64,000 nt of DNA from Zantedeschia hybrid cultivar (lineage: Eukaryota; Streptophyta; Magnoliopsida; Alismatales; Araceae): assembly GCA_030544215.1 (NCBI GenBank), contig JARZZO010000004.1, forward strand, positions 46,737,980-46,801,979. Direction: 5' to 3'. The notes under the pieces were generated by a model, which was given only the letters and a program-made list of their open reading frames with translations, did no database searches and was not told the origin of the DNA. Shown piece by piece: positions 40,537-52,106 of this stretch. Position 1 is the first letter of the stretch. Each line of letters opens with the position of its first letter. Made by a program: the position numbers and the translations under genes.

Positions 40537-41692
40537 CCTAAAGTAATTTGAGTCTTATGACTATAACGATAGAAGATCATATAGTAAGTTCTCAACTACT
40601 CACGTTACAGCTTAAAATTTGGCGAGGATTTTAGATAACTTTTCATTTCTTTTAGGTGATAGTATAAAAATATATAATATATATTTATTACATACTATAC
40701 CTGCTTTGATTCATAATCAAAATAAAATAATGTATCACATATATGTCAAGTGTGGTCATGGATAGCACAGTAATTTGACTGGAGTCAAGCAGTCAAACGC
40801 ACACACAATCTAACATAACACTTATATTAGATAAACCTGCAATCACAAAGGCAAAAGATCTCCATCAAATCGCTTTCATAGTTGCAACTATATATCATCC
40901 TCGTTCCTTCCTTGGTTGCCTCGATCAAATTATATTAAATTCTAAATTTACATGTAAAATTTGAAGAAGGCCTTATAGCGTATACAAAACGGACATCGGA
41001 GTATGAGAGAGAGAGAGATACACAGACCTCTATTTAATAACAATTAATAAACATTCAAAGATACATCTACGATCCACATTCATACATCATCACATGAAGT
41101 ATTCAAAAGTGTATATCCATGACTACAATGTGTTTTATCTATTCCACACATAAAAACCACATCACATAGCTAAATAAAAGAGTTTCGAAAATAATTAATT
41201 TTGACTTTCAAAAAGCTTAGTTCCAATCAAAATTAAGATTGAAATTTTAAAAACTCATTTTATTATCTTAAGCATGTAATTAAATCAAATTTAAAAATAT
41301 TAAAACACACATCTCATGTCCACATACTCCAAATTAATAATTTTTAGAATATTCCATACTAATTAGAACACTTCTAATAATTTAAAATCAATCTAACATT
41401 TAGATTAATCAATTATTAACAATTTAACAGTTCAACTATTAATTATTAACTACTAATCTAACTCTTAGATTAGTCAATTAAAGTTAATTACTAATTTAAC
41501 ATTTAAAATAATTATAAACTCTAATTAATTAACAATTATTTGTTAATTAAAATTATTCAAAATCATTTTATATCCCAATTAAATAATATTGAATAAAAAT
41601 TTAATCCTCAAAATAATTTTGAATTTTAAATTTAAAATCCTTTTTTTTTTCTTTTAATTAGGTTTGGGGTTTAAATGGCGAATGGTGGATTG

Positions 41693-41827
41693 GGCTTAGC
41701 CCCTGGCTAAGCCTAGGGCTTGGCCCTACTGAGCCTGGGCTCAGGCCAGGGTTGAGCCCAACCCAGCCCATCCAGGGGCTCTTGGCCCGAGCCCCTGGCT
41801 GGGATGGCTCAAGCCCTGGCTCGGGCC
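41693..41827 (-). repeat. GC-rich hairpins in the Copia-3 leader
   Basis: GGCTTAGCC-CCT-GGCTAAGCC (41693-41713) is a perfect 9-bp stem with a 3-nt loop. GGCCCGAGCC (41784-41793) pairs perfectly with GGCTCGGGCC (41818-41827). AGCC/GGCT words recur throughout 41690-41850. It lies about 600 bases from the primer site. Confidence 0.7.
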
Positions 41828-42415
41828 TAATCCAGCCAGGGGCTCGACCCCGTCGGGTTAGGCTACGACACCCTGTCGCCCGACGGGGTCACCCCCTTCT
41901 CCACCCAAGACTTGCAAGTACCCGAGGGTGGCGGCGGCTTGCAGGGGCTCCCGGTGGCAAGCTTCCCAGCATCGCACGGCCTTGCCGGCGATGCCTTCGG
42001 TGCCGGTAGGGTCGCCGGCGGTGGGTAGGCCGAGCCTACCCCTTTTTCCCTCCACTTTGAAGCGTAGCAACCGTGGAGGGAGAAGAAGAGTGGGGCAGCC
42101 AGTCGCTACCATCCTACCCTCTCTGGCGTCGGCAGTAAGCCCGGTGGTGACCGGCGATGCCTCCCGGAGGATCTGAGCGCTGGCCTACCTCCCCAACGCA
42201 TGGGGATCCCCGAACAAAGCCGTAAAGCCTGTTGTTCTCCGTCCCACTAAGAACTCGAAAAACCCAAAATAAAAAGTCTGATTTTTACAGAATAAAATAA
42301 TCTAATTATATGTGTTCATCGTATGAACACAGTTCTATCTTTGTAATTGAATTATAGCATGAAATATACTATGGAAAAAATCAATTCAGAGATGAAAACA
42401 GACAAGAAATAATAG

Positions 42416-42433
42416 AACCTAGATCTGATACCA
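42416..42433 (-). other. Primer binding site of Copia-3
   Basis: The minus strand reads TGGTATCAGATCTAGGTT, two or three changes from the initiator-Met tRNA complement found in Copia-2, one base from the LTR end. Confidence 0.75.
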
Positions 42434-42434
42434 C

Positions 42435-43823
42435 TATAAGGTTCTCTTGTTTCTCGGGATCGCGAATGCAGCGGAATAAAATAAAATTAAATATAGTGAG
42501 CCCTGTCCGTTTCGACAAACAATAATAAAAAATCGGTGATCAGTCATCACCTTGTGCGGATTCGAATCCACGTTCAAACGGTTCCATCGATGTGAAACCG
42601 CCAGCCACACAGACGTCCGGCATCTAACGAAATCCACGCGATCCTCCTCGCGATGGATTTCCTCATGTTCCTCGTTCCTCGCAGCCCACGAACAAGTAAT
42701 CATTCGCTGCGATGACCGCCGCAACACGCGGTCGAATTCCCATCTTACAGGACTAAGAGAAGATGGTGAAGCATACCCCAGAGAGGGGGGCCGGCCAGGG
42801 GCACCATAGAGGGAGAGAGGAGGGGGCGGCCAGGGCTGAGCAGATGCCTGGCATGCTCAGTCCACTCGCTATATTTTATACCTACCACGCGGTTTTTCAT
42901 AAAAACTCCAGAAAAGTATAAAACCCACTTTTAATCTATCGCCTTGAGAATATTTTGCGTGTGCCCTTCTAGGCCTAACTACCAATCCAGTTAATGGCTC
43001 AATAATCCCAGTGACTCATCACTGACTTAATTAGTCAATTAATAACTCAGATTAATTAATTAATCAACTGAATTAATGTCGTACATTCAATTCGGTCGGA
43101 CATCCGATCACGTTGGGTGCCAAGTAACACCGCGTGACCCCAGAAGGTACTGGGGTTAAGCAACCTACTTTTAGAACCTTTCCGCCGATAGTTACCATGT
43201 GGATTTAATCCTTCATTCAAACAATGCTCTCGAGTCAACTTCAGGGTATGGTGGACCGTCAATTCCTAACCAGTCGACTCACTTGGATCGGATGCTACAG
43301 TATAATATCAGAAAACTCTTTTCCTGATGTTATTGTCTACCCTGGCGAGGGACTCCCGCACATCCTACCTAGAGCATGCTCACTTTGAATTCCTAGAGCG
43401 AATTATTACTTATTGAACATTAAATTCCTTTCGACGATATTCCGCTGTATCCGAGTTTTGGCTGTTTAGAATTCCGTAAATGGAGATCTGTAAACCAAAG
43501 TCAAAGTACAGAAGTACCCCAATAAGGTATCCTTAGTGTCTCAAGTCCAAAGACCATCCACGCAAATGTGACAATAGAATCAAGTTGGTTAATAGTTAGG
43601 TACATTACCATTCGGCGATTCAGTCGGATCAGTTCAGTGAACTCATTCTCTAATAAGCACTTATGGATAGTGTCTCCACATAAGTGACTATGAGATCAAT
43701 TACCTTCATCATATGAGCAGGAGTAATATGTACTAATCTAGCCAGATGTCTGATGTCCTTTTCAAATATCTTCTGATTAAGAACTATTAAGAATATGTGT
43801 ATATAAGTGATCAGTCTCATTAG
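42435..43823 (-). repeat. Copia-3 5' LTR, truncated
   Basis: It aligns with the Copia-2 5' LTR from its 3' end (TTCTCGGGATCGCG, 42453 on) through the GTTGGGTGCCAAG block (43113 on) to TCAGTCTCATTAG at 43823, where it stops about 130 bases short of the TGTTAG start. Confidence 0.8.
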
Positions 43824-43850
43824 TGATCACGGGCCCGATGACGGCCGGCG

Positions 43851-43890
43851 AGCCCCCCCCTCCACCCCCCCCCCCCCCCCCCCACCCCCG
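43851..43890. repeat. Poly-C tract
   Basis: About 40 bases almost entirely C, broken by a few A and T, near the Copia-3/Copia-4 junction. On the element's own strand it is poly-G and could form a quadruplex; that is inference. Confidence 0.8.
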
Positions 43891-44152
43891 ACGATCCGGG
43901 GCACCGGCAAGCCTCCCCAATGATTGGGGCACCCCAAACCAAGATGTATTTCCCACCGTTCTTCGTTCTACGAAAAACACAAAAAACACCCTCACAAATT
44001 TGATTTTTTTCTATTAGAAACTAAATTAAATTACCCGTGTTCATGGAATGAACACCATTCTAACATAAATTAAAGCATGGAATAACAACTAGAACGATCA
44101 ATTTGGGGATTGAAACGGGGAAGAGCACAACGGAACCTAGCTTGGATACTAA

Positions 44153-45717
44153 TGTTGGGTCCGCTGTGTTGGATCCGAGAAAATGCAGTGGAAATAAAAA
44201 TCTAGATCCATGCCATTTCGAATAATTAAATCAGACAGTGAAAACATTTTTTCACCTTGCGCGGATTTAAATCCGCATTTGTCTAGTTCCGTCGGTGCAA
44301 TGCCGTAAGTCGCGTAGCTGTCCGACCTCTAGCAGTATCCATGCAGTCTTCTTCTTTACTGATCATCCTCGCTTCCTTACTCGGTGCGGTGTCTGCGGAT
44401 CCCGTCTGGCTACGCATAACTCTCTGCGACATGCGGAATCAGAATTCTCATCTAACGGGAAACGAAGCAGGCGGAGGCGGAGTACAGCCTCCAGGGGGGC
44501 ACCCTCTGAAGGAGGGCGGTTAGGAGAGAGAGAGAGGAGAGAGTAGGGGACGGGTGGCTAAGTCAGAGTTGCTGGCCTCTGACCTAGCAATGGTTATTTT
44601 ATAATAAGTGGCTTTGCAATTTTTCAGAAAAATCCACACTTATCATAAAACTCGTTAATTAATCCATCGACTGAAAATCTTTTTCGTGTGACCCTTTAGG
44701 CCCAAATCCTAGTCTAGTTAATGGCTCATTAAGCTCAGTAACTCTGTACTGACTCACTAAATTAATTAATATCTATATATTAATTAATCAACCGAATTTA
44801 ATGTCCCACAATAAATTCGGATGGACCTCCGATTACGTTGGGTATCAAGCAACACTGTGTGAACCTGTAAGGCATTGGGGTTTCGCAACCTACTAATGGA
44901 ACCTTTCCGTCCACAGTTACCACGTAGATATAATCATTCATCTGTACAATATTCCCGAATCGACCTAGGGTATGATTCATTGTTAAACTCTAGCCGATCG
45001 ATTCACTTAAATCAGATGTTGTTAAACTATATCAGATAACTACTTATATGATGCAATGTCCGTCCTAGCCAGGGACTTAAGCGCATCATTCTTGGAACAT
45101 TCTCTCTCCTTTTACTGAGAGAGGATGATCCCATGTTGACTATACAATTACCTTCGAGGACATCTCCCTGAACCCGATCACTTAACTTATTGATATCTCT
45201 TTGGTTAGGGATTCATTAGTCAATGTCAAAACTCAAAGATCTATCAACAAGGTATCCTTAATGTCTCAGGTCCAAAGACTAACCACGCAACCGCGACAAA
45301 AAATTGAGTTGGTTAACAATTAGATAGATACTATCAAGAGATTCATGGTTAGATCAGTTCAGTGAACTCATTCGCCAATGAGTACCTACAAGTCCAACAT
45401 AGTGTCTCCACACAAGTGACTTATAGGATTAATCACTCTCATCAAATGAGCTGAAAAAATATGTACTAATCTAATCGGATGTATGATATCTTTCTCAAAC
45501 ATCCTCCGACTTAGAATAATTAATAACATGTGTTTATAAGTCTTCAGTCTCATAATTATGGTCTCACCATAATCCGAAAATCGTTACACTTGTTTATGAA
45601 TTTCATCGTGAAACGACAAATAATATCGAATTATATACACAATAAAATTGAGCTATTTTTTTAATAACTGAATAATATAAAATATTTGATTAGTATGGAG
45701 ACCACCTAATATTAACA
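44153..45717 (-). repeat. Copia-4 LTR (1565 bp)
   Basis: A full-length LTR with both TG...CA ends, aligning with the LTRs of Copia-1 and Copia-2. On the minus strand the start TGTTAATATTAGGTGGTCTC is closest to the Copia-1 LTR start TGTTAGTATTAGATGGTCTC. Confidence 0.85.
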
Positions 45718-46085
45718 GGCACACAATAGACCAATGTCACAAGCTCCTAGAAGAGATCCATAGGCACATCCGCAAAGGCTTCATTCGTAGGAGTGCCTAG
45801 AGAGAAAGGCAAGCGTCGAGAGGCATCCTCGGACAATGACAACTGACTCATCAAGGGTGCCATCCTTACCATATTTGTTAGAAGCTCGACAGCGGAGGAA
45901 TCCAACTCCGAACACAAGGCCTACGCCCGGCACATATACCAGCTTGAGCCGCAAAAGCGACCATCTACGAGCATTGTCATATCTTTCTCAGATGAAGACC
46001 TGGAGGGTGTTTAAACTCCACAATCACGGCATAATTTCACCGAATAAGGTGATTATTCTGGACCAAAACCGATCTCTTGGGAAGT
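45718..46085 (+). pseudogene. Tat gag C-terminus to protease linker, fragment
   Basis: The + strand reads HTIDQCHKLLEEIHRHIRKG then FIRRS (45720-45795), the end of a Tat gag zinc knuckle and the helix after it; later RPSTSIVISFSDEDLEGV (45960-46012), the conserved segment just before the Tat protease. Stops and a frame change separate them. The Copia-4 LTR end lies exactly at the knuckle's His codon, so copia inserted in this gag. The protease itself was not found. Confidence 0.7.
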
Positions 46086-47471
46086 AAGCAAAATTAATCC
46101 CATAGCACATCGAGGCCAAACGACAGAAGAAGATTTTAAGCTTCGTACCGGTTTGAACGTACGACTTCCCACAAGGGAGGCTAACAGGTGAATCCAATCA
46201 TTCTACACAGCTGGTTCAACTTGTCCACTGAAATGCCTGTTTGAAGGTGTAGGTGATGAACCTTAGTCGCCTCAGGTAAACCGGCCGGGCACATTGAGAT
46301 ATCCTTGTAATAATGGCACTCTCTCTCTCTCATTTGCCCAGCTGGATCTACCCCCATCCCGTAGGGAGGGGATAAACCACCACGAAGGCGGAGCAAACCG
46401 CCCGAAGGCGAAGTTGGGCGGGAGGCTTTTCCATTCCAAGTATTGGAAGACACGTACGAAGCCCCGTTTTGGACCTCCATCTTCTTGCTGGGTGGCAGAG
46501 GTGGGCGGCAATTACACCGCAGTGTACGGCTCGGCCCCAGCCACAATGTGGAGCCCCAATATCCTACCGGTGCATTGCTCGCAACACATGCTGCCGTGTC
46601 TCATTTTGCGCATTCATTACCTCTCCCGTAGGGACACAGTGAGACTTAACTCTGCACATGCCACTGGATCTGTCGAATGGCGAGTCCTATGCAGTATCAA
46701 CACGTTGCACTGCCCAGCACGAGTCTTCATTCTTCAAATTTATTATTAGGCCGGGGGCGGGGGAGCCACGCCGGCCCATGCTGTCGCTGTGCAGTTATTT
46801 GCACCAACTCAGCTGATGTTTATGGGCATCTTTATGTCTGTAACAGATCATTCTGGTGCGTTCGAGAGTTTTAGGATGTTCTTGAACGTTTCAGAATATA
46901 CAGAAAGATCATAACTCGTGAATTTTTTTTTTTTTTTCATTGACATTAGGTTGCATTTAAGGGAGGAGAAGAGACAAGGCCATGTGCAGGTTCAAGGTGA
47001 CGGAAGGAGACTGACCCACCCGTTCCACCTCGTTGCAGTACAGCAAATAAAACTCAATTATAAAAAACTAACTTTACTATAGATTGTAGATCGAAATAAC
47101 AATTTATATATGTTGAATCCACTGTACACCTATACGAAGATGGTCAACTAGCTATAGCTCTATCTCATGGCCTCTCCAGTTGGGAATGTCACAAATTTAT
47201 TTTACAATGGAGGTTATTTATTTCAATGTAAAATTTATATAATTTATTGATTTCAAAATCATCAATTTTAAAATAAGTAGATTTATTAATGTCACAGGGC
47301 ATTTGTTTAGTTGTTTGTAAAATAAAATAAGAGAATGCTTAAAACTTTTTGTTTATCTTTCTCTCATAAGCAAGTTACAAATTATTTTCAATTTAAGGGA
47401 ACTCTCTTTCTCTCTCCATATTCTCTCCCCCTCTCCATCCACGTTTCTCTCTCCCCCCTTCTCTCTCTCTA

Positions 47472-47515
<44 letters not shown>

Positions 47516-47920
47516 GAAGATTTTAAAAATCAAAATGGAGGAATAATCTTAACTTTTTAGGTAGCCTAAAGCCGACTTTTTCTCATCATACCACCTGCGG
47601 GGCCATTACGCAGGTGCAATAACATCAAGCATACAGATCGATGTGTTTTATCATATGATTTAAAGTGCCAGTTACTTTGGAAAACACGATCAGTTCTATT
47701 TCTTATCTATTCTCCTTCCCACTCTTTGCCTCATCCATCTCAAGAAATGTTTCTTATATTTTAATTCATATCCAATAAATTCATCGTTTGATCTTTATGG
47801 ACGTAAACCTCTTAATATGTATTCAAATTATATGTAAAGTATTTATATAGATATTGTATATAATTTTGTAAAGAATTTAAGATTGTTGGTGATCAGTGAT
47901 GCACATATATATATATAGAA
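46086..47920. other. Unassigned region with simple repeats
   Basis: No gene is supported. 46180-46860 is GC-richer and open for over 100 codons on both strands, but without recognisable domains. Low-complexity runs: T17 near 46922-46938, CT-rich 47400-47472 and (AT)n at about 47477-47509. Confidence 0.35.
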
Positions 47921-47925
47921 AGAGA

Positions 47926-48372
47926 AACGCTAGAATGTGGTTTGCTACAGTATGTGTGATTTGAACTTTATAAAACTTAAATATTTAATAACTCACTAAG
48001 CGTTGTTTTCATCTCTTTGATTTTATATTGACCGTCCGATTGTGATTTGATCTTGAAACTTGATCTTAACCATCTATCGGACACATGCAAATTTTGATTT
48101 TAAAAAATCATAAAATACTAAAAAATTTGTCAAATTAACCTCTAAGGTTGTTCTCATCCCTTGGGATTTTTAGTATTCATCATCAATTTATAAATGTAAA
48201 ATATGACTTAGATTGAAAACCTTATGATCCAATCATGAAATTAAGTCAAAATGGATGAAATTAATTTTGGAGGGTGAGTTGAATGTTTAAAAAGTTATCA
48301 TGATGTTTATTTTTTAAAAATATGAAGAAGAGGTTGAAACACACTATAGCATTCCTCCCTCTCTCTTTATAT
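47926..48372. mobile_element. Possible MITE or other nonautonomous DNA element
   Basis: Both sides are (TA)n. The left edge AGAAAGAGAAACGCTAGAAT and the reverse complement of the right edge AAAGAGAGAGGGAGGAATGC are similar but imperfect. The interior has CCGTCCGATTGTGATTTGAT and an AT-rich body, a style common in plant nonautonomous elements. No duplication can be resolved inside the microsatellites. Confidence 0.35.
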
Positions 48373-48829
48373 ATATATGTGTGTATATATATATATATAT
48401 ACTTGAAGTTCTCTAAGATGCTCATTAAGTGAAAAAAAAAACCTATACTTTTACAACACACATCACATATAAAATATAAACTCACGCTCAAAAGTAAATA
48501 TCTACACATGTCTCATTCTTTTTAGCCCCCACACCCAAGTTATGTGGGAAACATGAATTTATGCAAATTAATATTTCTCTAGACATCTGACATATGTTTC
48601 GGTCATCTTCAGATAATCGAGTAAGGCACACTTTTGGATATATACAATAAACTTACACTTATACAATAAATATCTATAATAATCAACACTCATAAATGTG
48701 AATTTTACCTCATATTTTTTAATTGTTTAAGGTGGTTGGTGATGAGTGACGCTGTGTTTTTTGTGTATGCATGGGTGTGTACATATATAAATTTTTGTTC
48801 AAAATTAAACTATTTTGAGTTAAATGCTG
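48373..48829. other. AT-rich, nothing recognised
   Basis: No gene, inverted repeat or retroelement domain seen. Confidence 0.4.
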
Positions 48830-50470
48830 ATTGACGAGGGGCGATCAAGTTTCGGCCTAATAAGGCCCGATAGTCGAAGGCTCAAGGGCTCGCAGACCAC
48901 AAGCCATCGCATGAGGAGTCACGTGATCTTCTTCAAATTAAGCTCCCAAAGGACAAGCTAGAGGCTAAGACCCACAGTAGGGGACCCTGGTTCCCGAGAG
49001 AGCTAACCATCAAGGGGGGCACCATTTCAAGTAGTAGGGCCTGAAAAAACTAGCATGGAGATGGTCCCAAATCCCGAGAAAGCCAGACTCTTGAGAGTCC
49101 AGAGCCCCCCACTTCGATTGGGCAAGGCAAGGCCCTCAAGGCTCGAAGACCAAAATCCCTAACTTCTCGAAAAAGTGGGGGTTCTCGGGACAATTCAAAT
49201 CCTCCTAATCTACCATCAGGCGGGAGTTACGGTCAAAATAGAACAACTGTCCACTTAGGGTAAGTCCCCATGATCTTCGCCCCTTGTCAAGAGAGCAGAT
49301 AATGCCTTCCAGCCTAGGGGCCCACGATCTCCTCAACTAGGGTGCCTAAATCGTGGGTCATCTAGTAATCATTACAGGACCACCCTCCTATGCCTCATGG
49401 AAGGGGAGATTTAAGTATTCCAGCCTCCCTCTAGAATAAAGTACGCAACTTTATGCCCAGAGAACCCTAGCCTTATAGTCCCCTTCTCCATTAGGACTTG
49501 ACTTCGGCATCAGAGAGTCTTTCCCCCACCAAGATGGGGGGCCCCCTGACTGCCTTCTTCCCTCTTGCAAGCTCATATCCTGGGCATTTCCACTCTAACA
49601 AATTCTATCACGTATCAGGAAGCCGAATCGAATGGACATTGCCGCTTGACTAGTTTTCGACCACTACACAATTGGCACTGTCGGTGGGAAACGCACAAAA
49701 AGCCATGGCTAGGGGAAACAACAAGAATAGCTGCCACATCAGGGCACCCTCCCAACCCGACGCTGCAAGAGGTGGCATCAACATTCACTAGTCCTAGAGC
49801 GCCACGTCAGCACCGTCGCACAATAGCAGCGATCCCCTGGGGGTGGTCGCTCAATGACTGGGGGCCTTGATGACCCTAGTGCAAGAGCATCTGCTTGCAC
49901 CCTAGGCAAGTGCTCCCCATGAGGGACCGCAACCACCATCTGCCACCGGAGGGCAGCAAGATGTTCAAAGTCGGCAGACGCTTCCTCATACTAGATGGAG
50001 AGATTTGTTGCAACAACCTTGACCCTCTAGCTCAAGAGTTACCAAGTTGAACCACGCCTCTCCTTGGCCTGGAGGAGGCAATAGGAGTCACATCCACCAC
50101 TCCAATGTACCATCAAGGCCTCACTCATCTCGAGTGAACCCAGCTGTAGACTAGCGCATTGAGGAGTTGGAACGATGGCTCGACGAGTGAGAACATCGAT
50201 TGGAGTAGAGGGAGAGGCGCCTCGAGAACATCCTCAAAGAGAGGCAATTTTCCTCCCCCATAAACGAAGAAGAGGATCTCTCTCCCTTTTCTTAGAAGAT
50301 CCTTGATGTACTGGTCCCCAGGAAGCTACCTGTCAACAATCTCAACACCTACGATAGGCAGGGGAACCTTAAGACCAATTTTAGCAATTTTCAGTCTCAC
50401 ATAAGGCTACATCAGGTCCCCGATGCCATTCATTGTCGTGCCTTTACCACCACTTTAGTGGGGACCACAT
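48830..50470 (+). mobile_element. Tat 5' fragment: LTR end, primer site and gag N-terminal region
   Basis: The LTR appears to run from about 48830 to 49671 (start uncertain). It is followed by ATTGGCACTGTCGGTGGGAA (49672 on), the Tat-type primer site (TGGCGCCGTCTGTGGGAA in many relatives, here with changes). Downstream decayed gag reads KILDVLVPRKLPVNNLNTYD then HIRLHQVPDAIHCRAFTTTL (50305-50460), the start of the Tat gag core. It is cut at about 50470. Several stops are present. Confidence 0.65.
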
Positions 50471-50819
50471 AGGCATAGTGATGCCACCTCTTTGGGTGGT
50501 GTCCTCGAGCTCAAGGCCCCGTCGGCTCCCTGTGCCATTGCACACTGTTGTGCACACTATCAATAAATAGCATACAACTTTATCGATAACAGCACACTAT
50601 ACCTCCCATTGCATGATTAGATGAAAACATGCATCATTCTCACTAGGGCGATGAAAGCCTCATGGATGGCGGCCAGCTAATGCTTCGTATCAGCCAATCG
50701 TACTCGCATATCCACAATGATCGCGTCTTTTGGCATCCTATATAAAGCATTTAAATTAGTTAGCATCATGACATAACATATCATTGCATTTTCTTAAATA
50801 AACTCAATCAAAATTTGTA
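50471..50819. other. Junction region without recognised gene
   Basis: Lies between the Tat gag cut and the last readable exon of the PMD pseudogene. On the minus strand the last exon's 3' continuation may lie here after the donor-like GGTAAGTT near 50825. Confidence 0.3.
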
Positions 50820-52106
50820 ACTTACCCATCTTTGCGCACTAAACTAGAGGCACTCAACATAGTGCTCCTGATAGAGCCATAAGTAGTTGTTTCTCTCTGC
50901 ATGCGACTCTACGGGGCTACCCAATTGTTGCCAGTCTGCGTACTGGTCGGGGAAGCACGTCCTCCAGTCTATCAGGACTATCTTGTTGCAAGTCTTTTGC
51001 CTGATCCTCCATTGCGCTAACAACTCCACCCACTCTTGATGAAGACCTAGGGTCCTTATCACCAGTCAGAGCCACAACACCTTGAGCTCATCAGGCAATG
51101 GACCTAGATATCCCTCCCGAAATAATGTTGACCCACCATGACCCACGTCTGCCCCCCTATGTCGATGAATGGTCTCTGGATTACCTGCATAAGCAAAACT
51201 TGCATCACATTAAACAAAAGCAATAGAAATAGCGTTTAGTTAAGGTTTTAGGTTTAAGAGTTTCCATGGCATCCCCATAGTCATGGAGCTCTCTTTGGAT
51301 GGTCACTAGGTGGTGCAAGAGAAGCACTGTGTCCAGCTCTGGAGTCCACCTCTACGCTAATGGCAATAACCTCCAGTGAGTCTCCACCACTCTCCCAAGC
51401 AGGAGGTAGTAATAGCTCCACACTTGCATATAAATCAATGTTAGTAACATGCATACATCATAATGGAAAATCATAAAAGAAAAGAAATTACATGGTTAGG
51501 TCATGTAGGATACCTGGAAGAATGATGCGAAGCCGATGATGGTTGTCTCATAGCTTGAGCCCGTGCTCAAGTCGGCGAACAAGTGTGCCAGCAATGTAGC
51601 CCCCATGCATATTTCCCCATTGTGCCTAAATCTGCCAGGATATTCAGGAAATGACAATGGATATCATCACCCTTCGATCCTAGCAGAAGCCTACCCAACA
51701 TAAAGAATGGGAACATCCTTAGATCCCTATCTACCAACTCATGCCCCTCCTCCTCTTGATATATTACATGGGAACTCCTCTCCATCCTCCTTAAGAACTC
51801 TTCTTGGGACTCTCCAACCTACTGCCTAGCCTCCTCCAACCCTAGGCACTCCACGATTACACCCCTTCAGAGAGTGTAGACATTAGTCCCACCTCCACCA
51901 CCCTCACTCCCAATAACTCCACTACCATCTCTAGGTAGTTCGACCTAGTCACTCCACTAACGGCCAGCCCATCCACCCGGAGCCATGAACCTGGTCACAT
52001 CCTCCAAGCTGGGGACCACGTGACCCCAGGGCATGATGAATGCCCTACACCGTGGATCCCACCTCTCCCTTAGAGCCTAGATTAGTGCTAGGTCTACCCA
52101 AACAAC
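50820..52106 (-). pseudogene. Plant mobile domain (PMD, MAIN-like) pseudogene, main part
   Basis: On the minus strand, from right to left: CPGVTWSPAW-like sequence (a + frame away from PWGHVVPSLEDVTRFM, about 52030-51985), matching the family's GE.T.TLEDV block; FPFFMLGRLLL ... LGTMGKYAWG (51715-51600), matching its Y.LG...F...; a WSYYYLLLGRVVETHWRLLP stretch (about 51420-51360); and IRTLGLHQEWVE ... NNYLWLYQEHYVE (51062-50850), matching the RQFG..Q.IP ... W...H..Y...W block. Intron signals: acceptor TTATGCAG near 51187 and donor GTAAGTT near 50825. Stops in several exons. PMD proteins are plant nuclear proteins that also ride on transposons; the protein's N-terminal exon continues beyond Copia-2 at 61323-61450. 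Confidence 0.65.

Larger units (their letters stand above)
39885..43823 (-). mobile_element. Copia-3: truncated Angela copia (gag start, leader, primer site, partial 5' LTR)
   Basis: Minus-strand order is LTR (42435-43823), primer site (42416-42433), leader (40032-42415) and the first 48 or so gag codons (40031-39885). All parts align with Copia-2. The LTR lacks its first 130 or so bases and the element is cut inside gag, so both ends are lost. It is older than Copia-2 judging by the visible substitutions. Confidence 0.8.
43824..45717 (-). mobile_element. Copia-4: leader remnant plus complete LTR
   Basis: From the right: LTR 44153-45717, decayed primer site 44134-44151 and about 310 bases of leader, ending at a poly-C tract and an abrupt junction with the Copia-3 LTR at 43823. 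The LTR ends TGTTAATATTAGG (minus) at 45717 and TGTTGGG (+) at 44153. The right end lies inside Tat gag sequence. Confidence 0.8.

Noticed and set aside
41752..42176. GC-rich frames of 82-85 codons in the Copia-3 leader
   Set aside because: Three overlapping frames on two strands in a palindrome-rich leader; no conservation with the Copia-2 leader frames.
46181..46749. Overlapping frames of 121 and 151 codons
   Set aside because: Open on both strands with no recognisable domain or start context; GC-driven.
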